This document shows, one piece after another, positions 16,501 through 22,215 of a stretch of 37,337 bases of DNA. Each line of letters starts with the position of its first letter. Within the stretch, counting starts at the first letter, position 1. Source of the stretch: Spirochaetota bacterium (GTDB taxonomy: Bacteria; Spirochaetota; Spirochaetia; Sphaerochaetales; Sphaerochaetaceae); the NCBI GenBank assembly GCA_023401595.1, contig JAEXDQ010000022.1, positions 1-37,337 on the forward strand. The letters are read 5' to 3'. Below the pieces are notes generated by a model. It was not told the origin of the DNA. It saw only the letters and a program-made list of their open reading frames with translations, and did not search any database. The translations under genes were made by a program, and so were the position numbers.

Positions 16501-18101
16501 CCGGCGACTCATCGTCCGTCCCTGCCGGATGGGACGAGTCGGTGCCCGTCAGGGACGCGGGGCAGACGATATACGTCACGGTCGCCGTCACGACCTGGGA
16601 CGTGGGCAACGTCCCCTCCTACGGTCCGTGGTCCGCGCCGTCCCCGTGGTCGGGGGACAAGGGCGACACCGGCGCGCCCGTCGTGGACTTCTCGCTCTCC
16701 GCGGGCATGTCCACATACGCGATGTCGAGTCGTAACGTGGTCAAGGCCGCGCAGACGGTCACGTTCGCATGCGACCGCCAGAATACGTCGGGGGCGGTCA
16801 CGTGGAGCGTCAACCGGGGACTGACCGTCACGCCTTCCTCCGACGGCGCGACCGCCACCGTCACCATTCCCGTTGGATTCGGATACACCAGCTTCACCGT
16901 CACCTGCGCCGTCGAGGGCGTGGGGACGAAGACGGTCCAGATCAACGGAGTGCCGTCGGGGACGTATGCGCCGATGTTCCTGGGCAAGCTGGAGACCGCC
17001 CCGACGACGACCGCGGAGGGGCCGCTCATGGCGGGAGACTCGTACCTGACGAGCGGCAATGTCCCGCAGCGCTGGGACGGGTACGGTTGGAACACTCCGA
17101 CGGCCAGCGACAGCAACTACGCATTTATCATGTCGCAGTCGCTCAATGCAGTACTGGCGGACGGTACGGATGTGACGCGGAGCATGGCGAGCCTCTATGC
17201 ATGGATAGGCGAGTTGGCGGCGAAGAGCGCCACGATACAGCGGCTGTTCGCCAAGAACGTGACGGTCGGGAATGGCGACGGGACGGCTTCGTCCGGTTTC
17301 CGGTTCCGTGCGCATCAGTACGACGCAAACGGCAACATACTTGCCGCCCCGATTTTCGATATCATGTACGGCGACAAGACCGTATGGAAAGTCGTGCCAT
17401 CTACGGGCAAGATATTCTTCGGCCAGCCTAACGCGGCGTTGGACGCTCCGCTGACGGGGTTCATGTACGACCCTGAGACGGAAACAATACGGTCCGCGGG
17501 AGATAAGACGATAATCGGAGCGGATGGTATACTGGAAACTGACGAAGTATGTGCAAATAATGCCAAAATAACAGGTAATTCTGTTTTTGCAGGATTGTTT
17601 AATTGTGTAGCGATAAAAACGTCTCCAAGTCAATCTATTTCTACGACTTATACACAAGCAGGAACTGCAAATCAAACAAAAAATCTTGTAAATAGCATCG
17701 GAGCTTCTAGTGGAGATATTTTGCGTTGTGCTGTGGTTGGTGGAAATACGGCGGTTAAATATATACGGATTGAAACTAGTGGATATACATCAAGTGGCTA
17801 CCATACCATTGATCAATGGAAAATATTTTTTTTAGATGAAAAGTATAGTTCAGTTACATGTGGTTTTAGTATTACTGATACCTTTAACAGCCCCTATGTA
17901 CCAGGCTCAGTCCTTATCAGTTATAGAGGTTATGGAGTATGGGTGACCAGTGGAATCACTCTCAATATATATACCGGTGGGAACAATCTTGTTGTAAATA
18001 TTCCTAGTGGTCCTACGGCATCAGAAATTGCCAATTTTGAACCAGGGCAAGTATATCGCGATTCTAACGGCTTCTTGAAATGTACGCCGATTTCTTCGTA
18101 G
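13557..18101 (+). CDS. giant tail-tip/fibre protein (baseplate hub fused to receptor-binding regions)
   Basis: 1514 residues, starting 4 bases inside the tape measure stop. Residues 1-500 look like a tail-hub/tip protein: LTISCSASESLQSWQVKIKN, then VSEKGMTRTIGHTTDDYVTFTVED and VGDDTNWSEIQRLAEAFDVN with RLRFRSYREDGW, the 'xxW xx I xx L A xx' hub pattern. A collagen-like GAPGQDGKDGTDGADGK lies at about 508-524. Then comes a fibre part with a KNEMCVDLTELI segment, common in phage receptor-binding proteins, Ig-like strands around TVTPSSDGATATVTIPVG, a second short collagen-like GDKGDTGAP (about 1038), and a C-terminal Ser/Thr/Tyr-rich beta region. Base composition switches abruptly along the gene, showing modular exchange. 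It probably combines hub, spike and host-recognition roles. Confidence 0.75.
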   Translation: MNFAIPLTDTQISQSKILINNRLRVKISYTPDVFIVPLTISCSASESLQSWQVKIKNYGRYEEGLFAGAPAQILWSGDAEIWIPLMTGLVSEKGMTRTIGHTTDDYVTFTVEDPTRNRGTKRKPKKSAYVGKKISDPDDVGNSLVHILAGTMSVGVDAGKIPDVKDIIVVGDDTNWSEIQRLAEAFDVNLVFDNQGRLRFRSYREDGWTEPVVEWTLVANGSSVPLRGSEVTGQISKNFNAVTCNKASTDFENYMQKPEQVIYRNTDNWNSALEECSIVIQAGNTWPAQGVASLSYKDPSTGEEFPYAVDVRTPTIGQNKNFDICWSGTGNLILVSFNGSTSATSAGPADSQIILQNIGSGPVTVTKFVVRGRPFSSCGTKRVYELDSSVLDEVDVVEKTVDGKYFIDLDQASKTLARYRDRGKAHTRRFSLSTFFMPCIQRGMHINLVAEDDERIECRVVSYEHRMNGRTMSTLRTSMILDETAAYEAEYHPGVIDWSRPQTVPQKGAPGQDGKDGTDGADGKLLRLTGDGPVFRLDKDGNPYPGQVITLDALKQGIADELNWHIPDHGIPAGTTEVRLTPADMGHGKVTLTNIISNSSEDWETGEPGSYVAGDMYYSPPLVVGHKYYWRCEYKYTTTDQSPVWAAIHTQHSSAVAGDILLNPVSGTEYVLSGAKSAEEPYQLTVGRVYNGPSDAINGVSGSTKNEMCVDLTELISLYPQKLSGMTDSQISAWCDTYIPYIKSGESWTIGGTLRNVLDMGGTWDNLGVSSYQWNSSTGIMSAVTADSLPSTVSYMRMNSLSNGVDYTWYMRNSIKQIGDVQTKYENLGYGGISFLSYNNRKIEVLSNSFTTGSLLGIGAENSLVRFYLFYYHTSFGQYYGSSSIECKEAICCDLVYSGWLAQLSLYGIEGADAVGKWMDSIPYFSDSMEFPVLESLPVTVTAGEYSDGTTISIVRDGKEGLNASFARYAYKAASSVPPTPSGDSSSVPAGWDESVPVRDAGQTIYVTVAVTTWDVGNVPSYGPWSAPSPWSGDKGDTGAPVVDFSLSAGMSTYAMSSRNVVKAAQTVTFACDRQNTSGAVTWSVNRGLTVTPSSDGATATVTIPVGFGYTSFTVTCAVEGVGTKTVQINGVPSGTYAPMFLGKLETAPTTTAEGPLMAGDSYLTSGNVPQRWDGYGWNTPTASDSNYAFIMSQSLNAVLADGTDVTRSMASLYAWIGELAAKSATIQRLFAKNVTVGNGDGTASSGFRFRAHQYDANGNILAAPIFDIMYGDKTVWKVVPSTGKIFFGQPNAALDAPLTGFMYDPETETIRSAGDKTIIGADGILETDEVCANNAKITGNSVFAGLFNCVAIKTSPSQSISTTYTQAGTANQTKNLVNSIGASSGDILRCAVVGGNTAVKYIRIETSGYTSSGYHTIDQWKIFFLDEKYSSVTCGFSITDTFNSPYVPGSVLISYRGYGVWVTSGITLNIYTGGNNLVVNIPSGPTASEIANFEPGQVYRDSNGFLKCTPISS

Positions 18102-18106
18102 AGATA

Positions 18107-18115
18107 TGATATAAT
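18107..18115 (+). promoter_or_regulatory. extended -10 promoter (TGATATAAT)
   Basis: A consensus extended -10 (TG-A-TATAAT) stands 6 bases after the giant tail gene's stop and about 25 bases before the first lipoprotein start. There is no good -35, which an extended -10 does not need. It would let the lipoprotein genes be expressed from the silent prophage. Confidence 0.55.
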
Positions 18116-18139
18116 TATCTAACAAAGAGGAGATGAAAG

Positions 18140-18739
18140 ATGAGGCGAATTCTAATTGTTGCTTTGTTCCTGATATTGTGTTTTTTCCTTGTTGCATGCA
18201 ACGAAGTAAATTACAACGCTCAAATCAAGAACAATACTAATGAATCCGTTGTGCTAGCAGTCACGATTAACGGAACCGACCGAATCATAACACTAAATCC
18301 AGATCAGTCTTTTGACATCACGAACGTTGCTGACAAAATCACTTCAGTGAAAGTTGTCAAAGACGCTGGACATGCTGATATTACTGATAATAGATATGTT
18401 GTTCTTGCTGGACGCAGGACTGCCGAGAGAGTGTTTTTGCAATATGAAATAAACAAATCTCCAGCAATCAGCTATTCTATCAGAAACCTTGTTCTACCAG
18501 CTGTATATGGCGCCGGTAGCGGTCATCTTTATCTTACAGAACAGGGCAACAAGATAGGAACATATTCTCCGACCAATGAAAACCGGATCGAACTTACACA
18601 GGGACTTGTCACCAATATCTCTGTATATACTGATTCCCCCCAGTTTGTCCTGATGGACGGTTCCGGTAACAAAAACCAGCTCAACGGATATAAGGTAGTC
18701 TGTGAACTGTTGTCGGGGAATATGATTGTGATTATTTAA
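18140..18739 (+). CDS. prophage lipoprotein 1
   Basis: 199 residues, with AAAGAGGAG 7 bases upstream. The N-terminus is a lipoprotein signal (RRILIVALFLILCFFLVAC) with lipobox LVAC and Cys20 as the lipidation site. The mature part is beta-rich with SVKVVKDAGHADITDNRY, GSGHLYLTEQGNKIG and ENRIELTQGLVTNISVY, motifs repeated nearly unchanged in the next gene. No enzymatic motif is visible and I do not recognise the family. The gene is visibly AT-richer than the structural genes around it and has its own promoter, the signature of a moron carried for the lysogen's benefit. Superinfection exclusion at the cell surface or host-surface modification are the natural guesses; this is inference. Confidence 0.75.
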   Translation: MRRILIVALFLILCFFLVACNEVNYNAQIKNNTNESVVLAVTINGTDRIITLNPDQSFDITNVADKITSVKVVKDAGHADITDNRYVVLAGRRTAERVFLQYEINKSPAISYSIRNLVLPAVYGAGSGHLYLTEQGNKIGTYSPTNENRIELTQGLVTNISVYTDSPQFVLMDGSGNKNQLNGYKVVCELLSGNMIVII

Positions 18740-18819
18740 TGAAGCATCTTTGAAATATAAAAGTGTCCTGAGAACTATGTTTCCTTTTGAGTGTATGATT
18801 GGTTGAGAGGAGTATGTAT

Positions 18820-19407
18820 ATGAAAAAAGTGTATATTGTGTTGGCATGTTTGTTTTATGGCCTCCTTGTCAGTTGTGAACTTCCTGTGACAAACGCAAGA
18901 TTGATAAATGAAACGGAAAGTCAAAGTACGGTTATCGTAGCATATACAACAAATGGTATGACGCGGACTCACACATTGGCGGCGGGAGAATCAATCCAAA
19001 CAACAGCATTGTATACCGACATCAGTTCAATCAGGGTTGTCAAAGATAGCGGTAACGTAAATATATCGGATAACAGATACAAGGCGACAGTTGGGTTCGG
19101 CAAGGTCGGGATATTCTCAATTAGTGATGTAAGGCCGACCATATATACCATTACCAATCTAGTCCCCAGTGCGAAATATTCCGGTAGCGGTCATCTCTAT
19201 CTTACGGAAAGGAACAACAAGATAGGAATATACGCACCAAGCGATGAAAATAGAATCGAACTTGTCCAGGGGCTTGTCGCCAATGTTACTGTATATGCGG
19301 ATTCTCCCCAGTTCGTACTTGTGGATGGAGAGGGGAACGAGAATCGGCTCAACGGCTACCGAGTGACCTGCGAAGTAAAAGAAGGGAACAATATCGTAAT
19401 CATGTGA
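18820..19407 (+). CDS. prophage lipoprotein 2, paralogue of lipoprotein 1
   Basis: 195 residues from ATG 18820, 7 bases after AGGAG; ATG 18814 is too close to that site. The signal ends in lipobox LVSC with Cys17. The mature protein matches lipoprotein 1 closely: SIRVVKDSGNVNISDNRY, GSGHLYLTERNNKIGIY, ENRIELVQGLVANVTVY and DSPQFVLVDG. Both end in a short hydrophobic strand (NIVIM / NMIVII). The strongest conservation is in the C-terminal half, with the segment after the lipid Cys more diverged. This indicates tandem duplication and divergence. Sequence is less AT-rich towards the 3' end. Role unknown; see the first copy. Confidence 0.75.
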   Translation: MKKVYIVLACLFYGLLVSCELPVTNARLINETESQSTVIVAYTTNGMTRTHTLAAGESIQTTALYTDISSIRVVKDSGNVNISDNRYKATVGFGKVGIFSISDVRPTIYTITNLVPSAKYSGSGHLYLTERNNKIGIYAPSDENRIELVQGLVANVTVYADSPQFVLVDGEGNENRLNGYRVTCEVKEGNNIVIM

Positions 19408-19419
19408 TGGAGGAACTGA

Positions 19420-19719
19420 ATGGCTGACATAGACATAGCGAAGAACTTAGTTCCACAGAATGCCGACAGGATCGCCTTGTTCCGTGGGGAAAAGCCGGAC
19501 GGTGGTACTTGTACGGTGGAGCAGCTTCTGGCAAACATCAGGCTGGCGTTGACTGATATTTCGACGATGGTTGCCCAAAATAACGAGAACCTGCAACAGC
19601 TTGGGGCGACTGTCGCCGAACAAGGACAGGACATATCGACGAACAGTACTACGTTGGCGGATATGGCTGGCAAGTTCGTCTATGCGACAAACCAACAGAT
19701 CGACCAATTGTTTCTATAG
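19420..19719 (+). CDS. small tail-associated coiled-coil protein
   Basis: 99 residues, with GGAGGA 6 bases before ATG 19420. The middle (LTDISTMVAQNNENLQQLGATVAEQG onward, given in part) is a low-complexity helical coiled coil, and the end FVYATNQQIDQLFL matches the '(Y/E)ATxxxIDxLF' tail that closes many small phage tail-fibre and fibre-accessory proteins. It sits immediately before, and is probably translated with, the tip protein at 19729. A fibre subunit or its chaperone is likely. No enzymatic motif. Confidence 0.55.
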   Translation: MADIDIAKNLVPQNADRIALFRGEKPDGGTCTVEQLLANIRLALTDISTMVAQNNENLQQLGATVAEQGQDISTNSTTLADMAGKFVYATNQQIDQLFL

Positions 19720-19728
19720 GAGGATGAC

Positions 19729-20172
19729 GTGGCGACGATACCGGAACTGGTGACACTGGTGAATCTTGCGGAATTCAAGTCCAGGATGGTGGACCTCATC
19801 TATCCCGTGGGAAGCATCCTCCAGATTGAAAACACGACGTTCGACCCGAACGACAGATATCCCGGAACCACGTGGACGCGGGTTTCCGGCGTGTTCTTGT
19901 TCGCTTCGGACGGGACGAACGACGGAGAGACCGGAGGCGAAGCCACCCATGAGTTGACTGTTGATGAGATGCCAAACCATAGACATAGAGTATCGTATGC
20001 GGGAGCGGAACCATTGGATCAGAAAGGGGCTGCGCCAGCGATGAATTGGAACGAACAGACGAGATGGATAGAATCTGGCAATATCAGTTCCTTGATGAAT
20101 GAGGGCGGCGGTCAGCCGCACAACAACATGCCTCCGTATCGGAAAGTCTCGATGTGGAGGCGCACGGCTTAG
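19729..20172 (+). CDS. tail fibre tip / baseplate gp10-like protein
   Basis: 147 residues starting at GTG 19729, with AGGAGG about 5 bases upstream. It has the well-known phage tip pattern: IYPVGSILQIENT, then RYPGTTWTRVSGVFLFASD, TGGEATHELTVDEMPNHRH, and a C-terminal GGGQPHNNMPPYRKVSMWRR. The His-rich 'EMPxHxH ... HNNMPPY' motif belongs to a family of tail tips in which histidines line a trimer axis, often with bound iron. It is therefore a candidate receptor-contact or membrane-piercing tip. It is the last + strand structural gene before the reverse-strand cassette. Confidence 0.75.
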   Translation: MATIPELVTLVNLAEFKSRMVDLIYPVGSILQIENTTFDPNDRYPGTTWTRVSGVFLFASDGTNDGETGGEATHELTVDEMPNHRHRVSYAGAEPLDQKGAAPAMNWNEQTRWIESGNISSLMNEGGGQPHNNMPPYRKVSMWRRTA

Positions 20173-20184
20173 TAATGATGTATG

Positions 20185-20400
20185 TTACATGGTGCCTGAT
20201 TCTTCTTTCGGTTTGTTCTTCGCCCCCTTTGGACGTCCCCGCTTGCCCTTGCGGCTGCGCAGGTATTCCATCGTCTCTTCATCGATGAGATAGACTCCAC
20301 CCGCCTTTTCCTTGCCCATCTTCTTGAGAGCGACCCCTACCCAAGTAGGGGTCACTCCCAGCTCTTCCGCTGCCTGTGTCGCGGTCCAGATTTTGTTCAT
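20185..20400 (-). CDS. excisionase-like HTH protein with AT-hook-like motif
   Basis: 71 residues on the reverse strand, with GAGGT 6 bases before ATG 20400. The N-terminal TATQAAEELGVTPTWVGVAL is a winged-helix/excisionase-type HTH, followed by the wing YLIDEETMEYLRSR. The C-terminus KGKRGRPKGAKNKP contains a GRP core flanked by lysines, an AT-hook-like minor-groove binder. It ends the reverse-strand operon that starts at 20738 and is convergent with the fibre tip gene, only 12 bases apart. It could repress or activate the nearby AT-rich palindrome, or be an excisionase. Confidence 0.65.
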   Translation of the reverse strand: MNKIWTATQAAEELGVTPTWVGVALKKMGKEKAGGVYLIDEETMEYLRSRKGKRGRPKGAKNKPKEESGTM

Positions 20401-20408
20401 GGTTTACC

Positions 20409-20510
20409 TCACTTCACGAACGTCATGACAACGTTCCAGACCAGGTTCAAGGATGATATGATGATCAATGCCGTCAGCAGTTTGTCGATTCTTGCGTTAT
20501 CGTCTTTCAT
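20409..20510 (-). CDS. 33-residue single-span membrane peptide
   Basis: A short frame on the reverse strand: acidic/polar start (MKDDNARIDK), then a hydrophobic segment LLTALIIISSLNLVWNVVM long enough to cross a membrane, ending TFVK. The ATG at 20510 has AGAGG about 9 bases upstream. Its stop (20409-20411) lies just before the ribosome site of the HTH gene, so the two are likely co-translated. It has the same length as the peptide at 20576-20677. Possible roles are antiholin, type I toxin-like peptide or lysogen surface function; none can be shown from sequence. Confidence 0.5.
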   Translation of the reverse strand: MKDDNARIDKLLTALIIISSLNLVWNVVMTFVK

Positions 20511-20550
20511 TGACTTGCCTCTCTTTATGATATAGACTGGTTGTATGAGA

Positions 20551-20569
20551 GGGGGAGCGACGCTCCCCC
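20551..20569 (-). terminator. hairpin between the two small membrane peptides
   Basis: GGGGGAGCG-A-CGCTCCCCC is a perfect GC-rich inverted repeat 6 bases after the stop of the 20576-20677 peptide (reverse strand). On the reverse strand it is followed by TCTCATAC, without a T-run, so it is probably an attenuator that lowers expression of the downstream genes. Confidence 0.5.
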
Positions 20570-20575
20570 GGAAAC

Positions 20576-20677
20576 TCAACGGTCAAAGATGATGTCAATC
20601 AGGTCTCTGACCACCGTCCAGATGAAGGTAAGTGCCGCTAACACAACCGCCGTCTGGACTTTCTTTTTCTTCTTCAC
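20576..20677 (-). CDS. 33-residue lysine-headed membrane peptide
   Basis: Reverse-strand frame starting at GTG 20677, which has an excellent AAAGGAGGTGA 8-9 bases upstream. It reads MKKKKKVQTAVVLAAL, then TFIWTVVRDLIDIIFDR: five lysines, a membrane-spanning stretch with one internal Arg, and an amphipathic acidic end. It is the first gene after the strong reverse promoter (20710-20738). The quality of promoter and ribosome site argue that so short a frame is real. No family recognised. Confidence 0.55.
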   Translation of the reverse strand: MKKKKKVQTAVVLAALTFIWTVVRDLIDIIFDR

Positions 20678-20709
20678 ATTCGCATCACCTCCTTTTCTCT
20701 TGATGATTA

Positions 20710-20738
20710 ATAGTACCACGATATCTCCTTGCTGTCAA
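20710..20738 (-). promoter_or_regulatory. sigma70-type promoter of the reverse-strand cassette
   Basis: On the reverse strand TTGACA (20738-20733), a 17-base spacer, and TACTAT (20715-20710). This is the best-scoring promoter shape in the prophage part of the window by eye and reads directly into the peptide gene at 20677. Its -35 box overlaps the left end of the 32-bp palindrome, so a protein bound there would control it. Confidence 0.75.
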
Positions 20739-20768
20739 TATATTATTAGAAAATTCTAATAATATATT
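20737..20768. repeat. 32-bp perfect AT-rich palindrome
   Basis: AATATATTATTAGAA, two bases AA, then TTCTAATAATATATT: 15-bp arms with no mismatch. It lies in a short AT-rich island between the reverse-strand cassette and the + strand lysis genes and touches the -35 box of the reverse promoter. It looks like an operator or a cruciform-forming site. As RNA it would be a weak, A/U-only hairpin. Confidence 0.75.
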
Positions 20769-20904
20769 AAGCCGATGGAGAGGTGAAGTCATACGACTTA
20801 AAATTAGATTTGCAAATGAAAATATTTTAAAATAATGCCGAACTTTCAGATGGAATCGGATGTCGATTCTGGCAGAATTGTCTGAGCAGGGAGGCGGGTT
20901 GATA

Positions 20905-21234
20905 ATGTGGGACATGTTGGTCGAGTTTATGCCGGTGATTATAGCTCTGGTCGGAGGCAATGGACTGATAGTTATTCTGCTCAATCGCAAGTCGTCGGTG
21001 AAAAAACTGATCAAGCTGAACAACCGGCAAGCGCAGGAGCTTGTGATACTGTCATCGTTGATAGAGTCGACCTCCAGAGCCAACGAATTGATAGTGGACG
21101 CGCTCCATGACAAGGGGGTGCTCAACGGCAACGCCACGGAAATCAAGGCTGAGCTTCACCGGTCAAGAGACCGGATGCTTCAATATTGCAAGGAAAAGAA
21201 AAACAACGGATTGTTTTTCGAGGAGGCGAAATGA
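20905..21234 (+). CDS. small membrane protein of the lysis region
   Basis: 109 residues from ATG 20905, which has GGGAGG about 10 bases upstream; an in-frame ATG at 20860 lacks a ribosome site. Residues 8-27 (FMPVIIALVGGNGLIVILLN) form one membrane segment, then a long charged helix (RKSSVKKLIKLNNRQAQELV, and onward to a coiled coil with ESTSRANELIV). It opens the lysis cluster and overlaps the holin-like gene by 4 bases. One span plus coiled coil suits a phage lysis accessory or holin partner; no family recognised. Promoter is unclear: TTGCAA at about 20811 with TAATGC is weak. Confidence 0.5.
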   Translation: MWDMLVEFMPVIIALVGGNGLIVILLNRKSSVKKLIKLNNRQAQELVILSSLIESTSRANELIVDALHDKGVLNGNATEIKAELHRSRDRMLQYCKEKKNNGLFFEEAK

Positions 21235-21527
21235 CGGCTGAGACTATCGCGATCGTGTATCTTGCTGTGGTTTTCGTTGTCGCGGGCGGGGTGGAAATCT
21301 ACAAGCGGTTTCGTACCAGGGCGAAGGATTGGGAGTACCGGATATTGGCGGTCGTGCTGTCGGCCATGATGGCTCTGGTAGCATACTATGGAGCGCCGTT
21401 GCCGGGCACGCCCGTAGCGCTGCTTGGTTATTTCGCGCTTGTGTATGTCGGCCAGTATTTCATCTCGATCGAGGTCATCAAGAAGATCGTTGCTTCGGCG
21501 CTGAAAAAGGGGGGAGTGGATGTCTGA
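21231..21527 (+). CDS. holin-like membrane protein
   Basis: 98 residues with GAGGAGG 6 bases before ATG 21231. Three hydrophobic stretches are visible: TIAIVYLAVVFVVAGGVEIY (4-24), ILAVVLSAMMALVAYYG (about 39-55) and VALLGYFALVYVGQYFI (about 62-78), followed by a basic end (KKIVASALKKGG). Charged residues between spans 1 and 2 (KRFRTRAKDWEYR) and a short size fit a holin, which opens the inner membrane at the time of lysis. Location between the small membrane protein and the spanin pair supports this. It overlaps the inner-spanin gene by 8 bases. Confidence 0.6.
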   Translation: MTAETIAIVYLAVVFVVAGGVEIYKRFRTRAKDWEYRILAVVLSAMMALVAYYGAPLPGTPVALLGYFALVYVGQYFISIEVIKKIVASALKKGGVDV

Positions 21528-21894
21528 TGTGATTTCCTGGGTGCTGGTTGTCATCGGTGGGCTTGTCGCCATGGCGTTCGGCGTGCAGTCGGGGCGGTTG
21601 GCGACGGCCAAGAAGAAGGCCGCCAGGGCCGAAGAAGAATTGGCGAGGAAAACAATACAGGTGGAAGTGTCGAAGGCCACCAACGAAATCAAGGACGAGC
21701 TTGCCGGCAAGCAGAAGAAGAACAATGACGAACAGCAGACGGCCATCGAACAGATTGCCGATGTTCCTGAAGAAAAGGAGGTGCCAATCAATGAAGACGT
21801 CAAGAAGCTGGCCGCTGATCAGTCTGCTCGCGCTCATGACCGTGCTCGTAGGATGCAGGAGCGTCGAGTCGGTTCCACGGCTGGACATCCCTGA
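21520..21894 (+). CDS. inner-membrane spanin (Rz-like)
   Basis: 124 residues: an N-terminal membrane anchor (VISWVLVVIGGLVAMAFGVQ), then a periplasmic coiled coil rich in Lys, Glu and Ala (ATAKKKAARAEEELARKTIQ and on). It overlaps, in a different frame, the lipoprotein gene starting at 21791, exactly the Rz/Rz1-type arrangement of two-component spanins. Spanins bridge the inner and outer membranes and fuse them after the cell wall is cut. Identification rests on topology and gene overlap. Confidence 0.7.
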   Translation: MSDVISWVLVVIGGLVAMAFGVQSGRLATAKKKAARAEEELARKTIQVEVSKATNEIKDELAGKQKKNNDEQQTAIEQIADVPEEKEVPINEDVKKLAADQSARAHDRARRMQERRVGSTAGHP

Positions 21895-22066
21895 TCTGAC
21901 GGCCTTTCGTCCGGCGTATGAACCCTCCGGACTGATTGACGCCCCCCAGACCGACGTTGACCTGCTGCACAACAGTGTACAATGGGAATTCTGGGGGGTG
22001 GAGTGGATGGAGTATGCTCTCTCGTATGAGGACATGATTTTACAGTTACAAACTATTTTTGAATAG
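21791..22066 (+). CDS. outer-membrane spanin lipoprotein (Rz1-like), overlapping Rz
   Basis: 91 residues from ATG 21791, with AAAGGAGGT 8 bases upstream. It begins 104 bases before the inner-spanin stop, in another frame. The signal peptide RSWPLISLLALMTVLVGC ends in lipobox LVGC with Cys22. The mature part has prolines (PRLDIPDLTAFRP) then a Trp-rich acidic region. A small lipoprotein overlapping an anchored coiled-coil protein is diagnostic of an o-spanin in a Gram-negative-type host with an outer membrane. It ends directly before the operon terminator. Confidence 0.75.
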   Translation: MKTSRSWPLISLLALMTVLVGCRSVESVPRLDIPDLTAFRPAYEPSGLIDAPQTDVDLLHNSVQWEFWGVEWMEYALSYEDMILQLQTIFE

Positions 22067-22071
22067 CCAAC

Positions 22072-22103
22072 GTCGGGGAGAATCTGCCCCGGCTCTTTTT
22101 TTT
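22072..22103 (+). terminator. rho-independent terminator of the phage late operon
   Basis: GTCGGGG ... CCCCGGC forms a 7-bp stem (one G-T pair) with an 8-base loop and is followed within two bases by TTTTTTTT at 22096-22103. It closes the phage late transcript. Confidence 0.85.
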
Positions 22104-22155
22104 ACTACAAACACCCCTTTATTGCCCCGTTATCATTGAGAATGACAGGTAATGC

Positions 22156-22184
22156 TTGCAACTTTTTACAAATACCGTTATAAA
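22156..22184 (+). promoter_or_regulatory. promoter upstream of rplY region
   Basis: TTGCAA, a 17-base spacer, TATAAA. The start of transcription would be near 22191, which precedes a tRNA-like stretch and then rplY. This is where the chromosome resumes. Confidence 0.65.
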
Positions 22185-22215
22185 CAATCCTTAGTGATTG
22201 CAGGACTTAGCGCAA

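Noticed and set aside
16509..17675. 388-residue antisense frame in the tail gene
   Set aside because: It coincides with the GC-rich block, where stop codons are rare in all frames; composition is Arg/His-rich and not protein-like.
18750..18799. Separate promoter for the second lipoprotein
   Set aside because: TATGAT-like boxes exist but spacing to TTGAAA is wrong; the first promoter can serve both genes.
20510..20536. Forward promoter TTGACT/TATAGA antisense to the membrane peptide genes
   Set aside because: The spacer is only 15 bases, so an antisense RNA from here is too speculative.
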